Part shown: positions 5,233 through 6,180 of the stretch, piece by piece
Layout: every line of letters starts with the position of its first letter
How positions within the stretch are numbered: position 1 is the first letter of the stretch
Source: UBA4292 sp002395865
Lineage (GTDB): Bacteria; Bacillota; Clostridia; Lachnospirales; Lachnospiraceae
Reading direction: 5' to 3'
NCBI GenBank assembly: GCA_946533395.1
Contig: CAMNBU010000061.1
Location: 1 to 6,180, forward strand
Length of the DNA: 6,180 bases
The notes under the pieces: model-generated
Seen by the model: only the letters and a program-made list of their open reading frames with translations
Databases searched by the model: none
What the model was told of the DNA's origin: nothing
Position numbers and translations under genes: made by a program

Positions 5233-6180
5233 CTATTCGAAGTGTTTATCCAGAATAAGCGTCTTTCCGCTCTCATCCGTCTTTGGTCTTCTGAAAAGCC
5301 CGCTCCTTGTCGCGCGCAGCACCGCAGTGTCAAGGGCATCCGCTATAACAAGGCCGAATACCGGCTTGCCCGTCGCCTTCCGGTCGTCTATATATTCCCT
5401 GACGAGCTGCTTTGCGTCCTCGCTCAGAACGCAGTCCTGCTCTGCGACATACGTCTCGGCCATTTCCATCCACTGTCCGGCAGATCTGTCTTTATACTCG
5501 AGCACATCCGGGAAATGCTTCATCATACCCGGACGGTTCTTTAACAATCCGGAGATGTTCTCCTTTGTATCAATGAGTACGACGCGGTCAGCCGAATCCT
5601 CCATGAGCCACTCATCAATGCCTCCGAAGGACTCATCCGAAAGCTCGGCGGCATCCTCTATCATGAGAAGCTCTCCCGTGAGCTGTTCCTTCACCGTCTT
5701 GAAGCCGTAGGAATTCACCGCATTCGCGGTTATCTTGGCGATAAACGCCGGGCGCAAATTCTTATCCTGTCTTCTGATCACCTCATAAGCATAGGCAGAT
5801 CCGACGCGGTCCTGAGCGCAGACGATGAAGTTTCCCTCGGGAAGCTCCATATCCATATCATCGAGGTTGAGCCTCTTCTTTTTCTTCTTTTTGTGTTCCG
5901 GCTCCCCTGTGACCTTATTCTCAGTCTTCTTCGTCTCTTCGGAAGGCTTCTCCTGCGCTATCTCCGCGGGAAGCTCTATATTAAACGTCCCTTCGGCTGC
6001 GATCTCCTCGGTCATATCGTCTGTGATCTCAGCGAGAGTCTTTTCGATCTCTTTTACAAAATCTTCATCCGAAATAGCAGTCTCCGATTCAGGCTCGGGT
6101 TCGAGTTCCGGCTCAGGTTCGGGCTCTGTTTCAGGCTCCGGCTCAGGCTCTGGCTCGGGTTCCGGCTCAGGTTCGGGCTC
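5233..6180 (-). CDS. Glu-Pro-repeat protein with degenerate CbxX/SpoVK-like AAA+ domain, 5' end outside window
   Basis: The frame is open from the right edge to the TAG at 5233-5235 (315 residues visible); the start lies outside. The ATG at 6015 is internal and not needed. Visible residues 1-30 are an almost pure Glu-Pro repeat. Residues 31-95 are acidic and probably disordered, followed by a KKKKKKR patch (98-103). Residues about 112-295 follow the layout of the CbxX/CfqX AAA+ domain: NFIV then CAQDRVGSAY (121-130) where Walker A is expected, LTGELLMIEDAAEL (167-180) at Walker B, VVLIDT (200-205) at sensor 1, NRPGMMKHFPD (215-225) at the arginine-finger region, and a helical lid with LSEDAKQLVREYI (252-264). 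The P-loop Gly-Lys-Ser/Thr and the finger arginines are missing and Walker B is IED, so ATP hydrolysis by this domain is unlikely. It may be a scaffold or the last of several AAA+ modules. No membrane segment is visible. The family match is by eye. Confidence 0.8.
   Translation of the reverse strand, partial: EPEPEPEPEPEPEPEPETEPEPEPELEPEPESETAISDEDFVKEIEKTLAEITDDMTEEIAAEGTFNIELPAEIAQEKPSEETKKTENKVTGEPEHKKKKKKRLNLDDMDMELPEGNFIVCAQDRVGSAYAYEVIRRQDKNLRPAFIAKITANAVNSYGFKTVKEQLTGELLMIEDAAELSDESFGGIDEWLMEDSADRVVLIDTKENISGLLKNRPGMMKHFPDVLEYKDRSAGQWMEMAETYVAEQDCVLSEDAKQLVREYIDDRKATGKPVFGLVIADALDTAVLRATRSGLFRRPKTDESGKTLILDKHFE
6091..6180 (-). repeat. Low-complexity hexanucleotide tract encoding Glu-Pro repeats
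   Basis: The minus strand reads as alternating Glu and Pro codons for 30 residues with only two interruptions (Thr18, Leu26), continuing past the window edge. Codons vary (GAG/GAA, CCC/CCT/CCG/CCA), but a 22-base block is repeated exactly at 6105-6126 and 6159-6180, 54 bases apart, which points to expansion by slippage or unequal recombination. Glu-Pro tracts are usually stiff, extended linkers. Confidence 0.85.

Noticed and set aside
5327..5710. Plus-strand frame of 127 codons, rich in Ser, opposite the AAA+-like gene
   Set aside because: It is an antisense shadow of a frame with consistent AAA+-like landmarks; its serine-rich composition is what antisense reading of such codons produces.
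5233..6015. Treating the ATG at 6015 as the start of the AAA+-like gene
   Set aside because: The same frame remains open to the right edge with a long regular Glu-Pro tract, and no Shine-Dalgarno sequence well placed for this ATG stands out. The gene almost certainly starts outside the window.
6091..6180. The repeated GGCTC/GGTTC units as a CRISPR array or other repeat locus
   Set aside because: There are no unique spacers of constant length; the repeats are in-frame Glu-Pro codons within an open reading frame.

Overview
The window suggests a Gram-positive bacterium of the Clostridia, most likely Lachnospiraceae. The reasons are a clostridial-style type I signal peptidase with one membrane anchor, strong GGAGG-type ribosome binding sites, near-consensus sigma-A promoters, frequent ATA and AGG codons with G+C near one half by eye, and a two-domain family 2 glycosyltransferase of a kind I associate with that family. 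No RNA gene marker fixes the taxonomy, so this is an inference.

Layout. Bases 1-3458 hold a leftward operon: a two-domain glycosyltransferase (GTG start at 3458, stop at 1596), then, 5 bases on, a membrane-anchored exported protein with probable beta-propeller repeats whose reading frame stays open to the left edge. A compact divergent promoter region (3459-3595) drives this operon leftward and a signal peptidase I gene (lepB, 3596-4273) rightward. Next comes a 164-bp non-coding inverted-repeat element (4276-4439) flanked by 8-bp direct repeats, which looks like a miniature transposable element. It landed exactly on the lepB stop codon. A strong bidirectional terminator (4451-4477) follows. 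The right third is a second leftward transcription unit: a Glu-Pro-repeat protein with a degenerate CbxX/SpoVK-like AAA+ domain (running in from the right edge, stop at 5233) and, coupled to it by a ribosome binding site touching its stop codon, a CvpA-family membrane protein (5221-4517). That unit ends at the shared terminator.

How the genes fit together. Most of the content points to the cell envelope: surface polysaccharide assembly (glycosyltransferase), an exported surface protein, cleavage of secreted preproteins (LepB) and a polytopic membrane protein (CvpA family). The direct functional links are inferred from gene order only.

The most notable points are the miniature element that separated lepB from its terminator while regenerating the stop codon, and the AAA+-like protein that has lost its nucleotide-binding and arginine-finger residues and carries a long Glu-Pro tract. 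I see no CRISPR array, tRNA, rRNA, phage gene or recognisable defence system.
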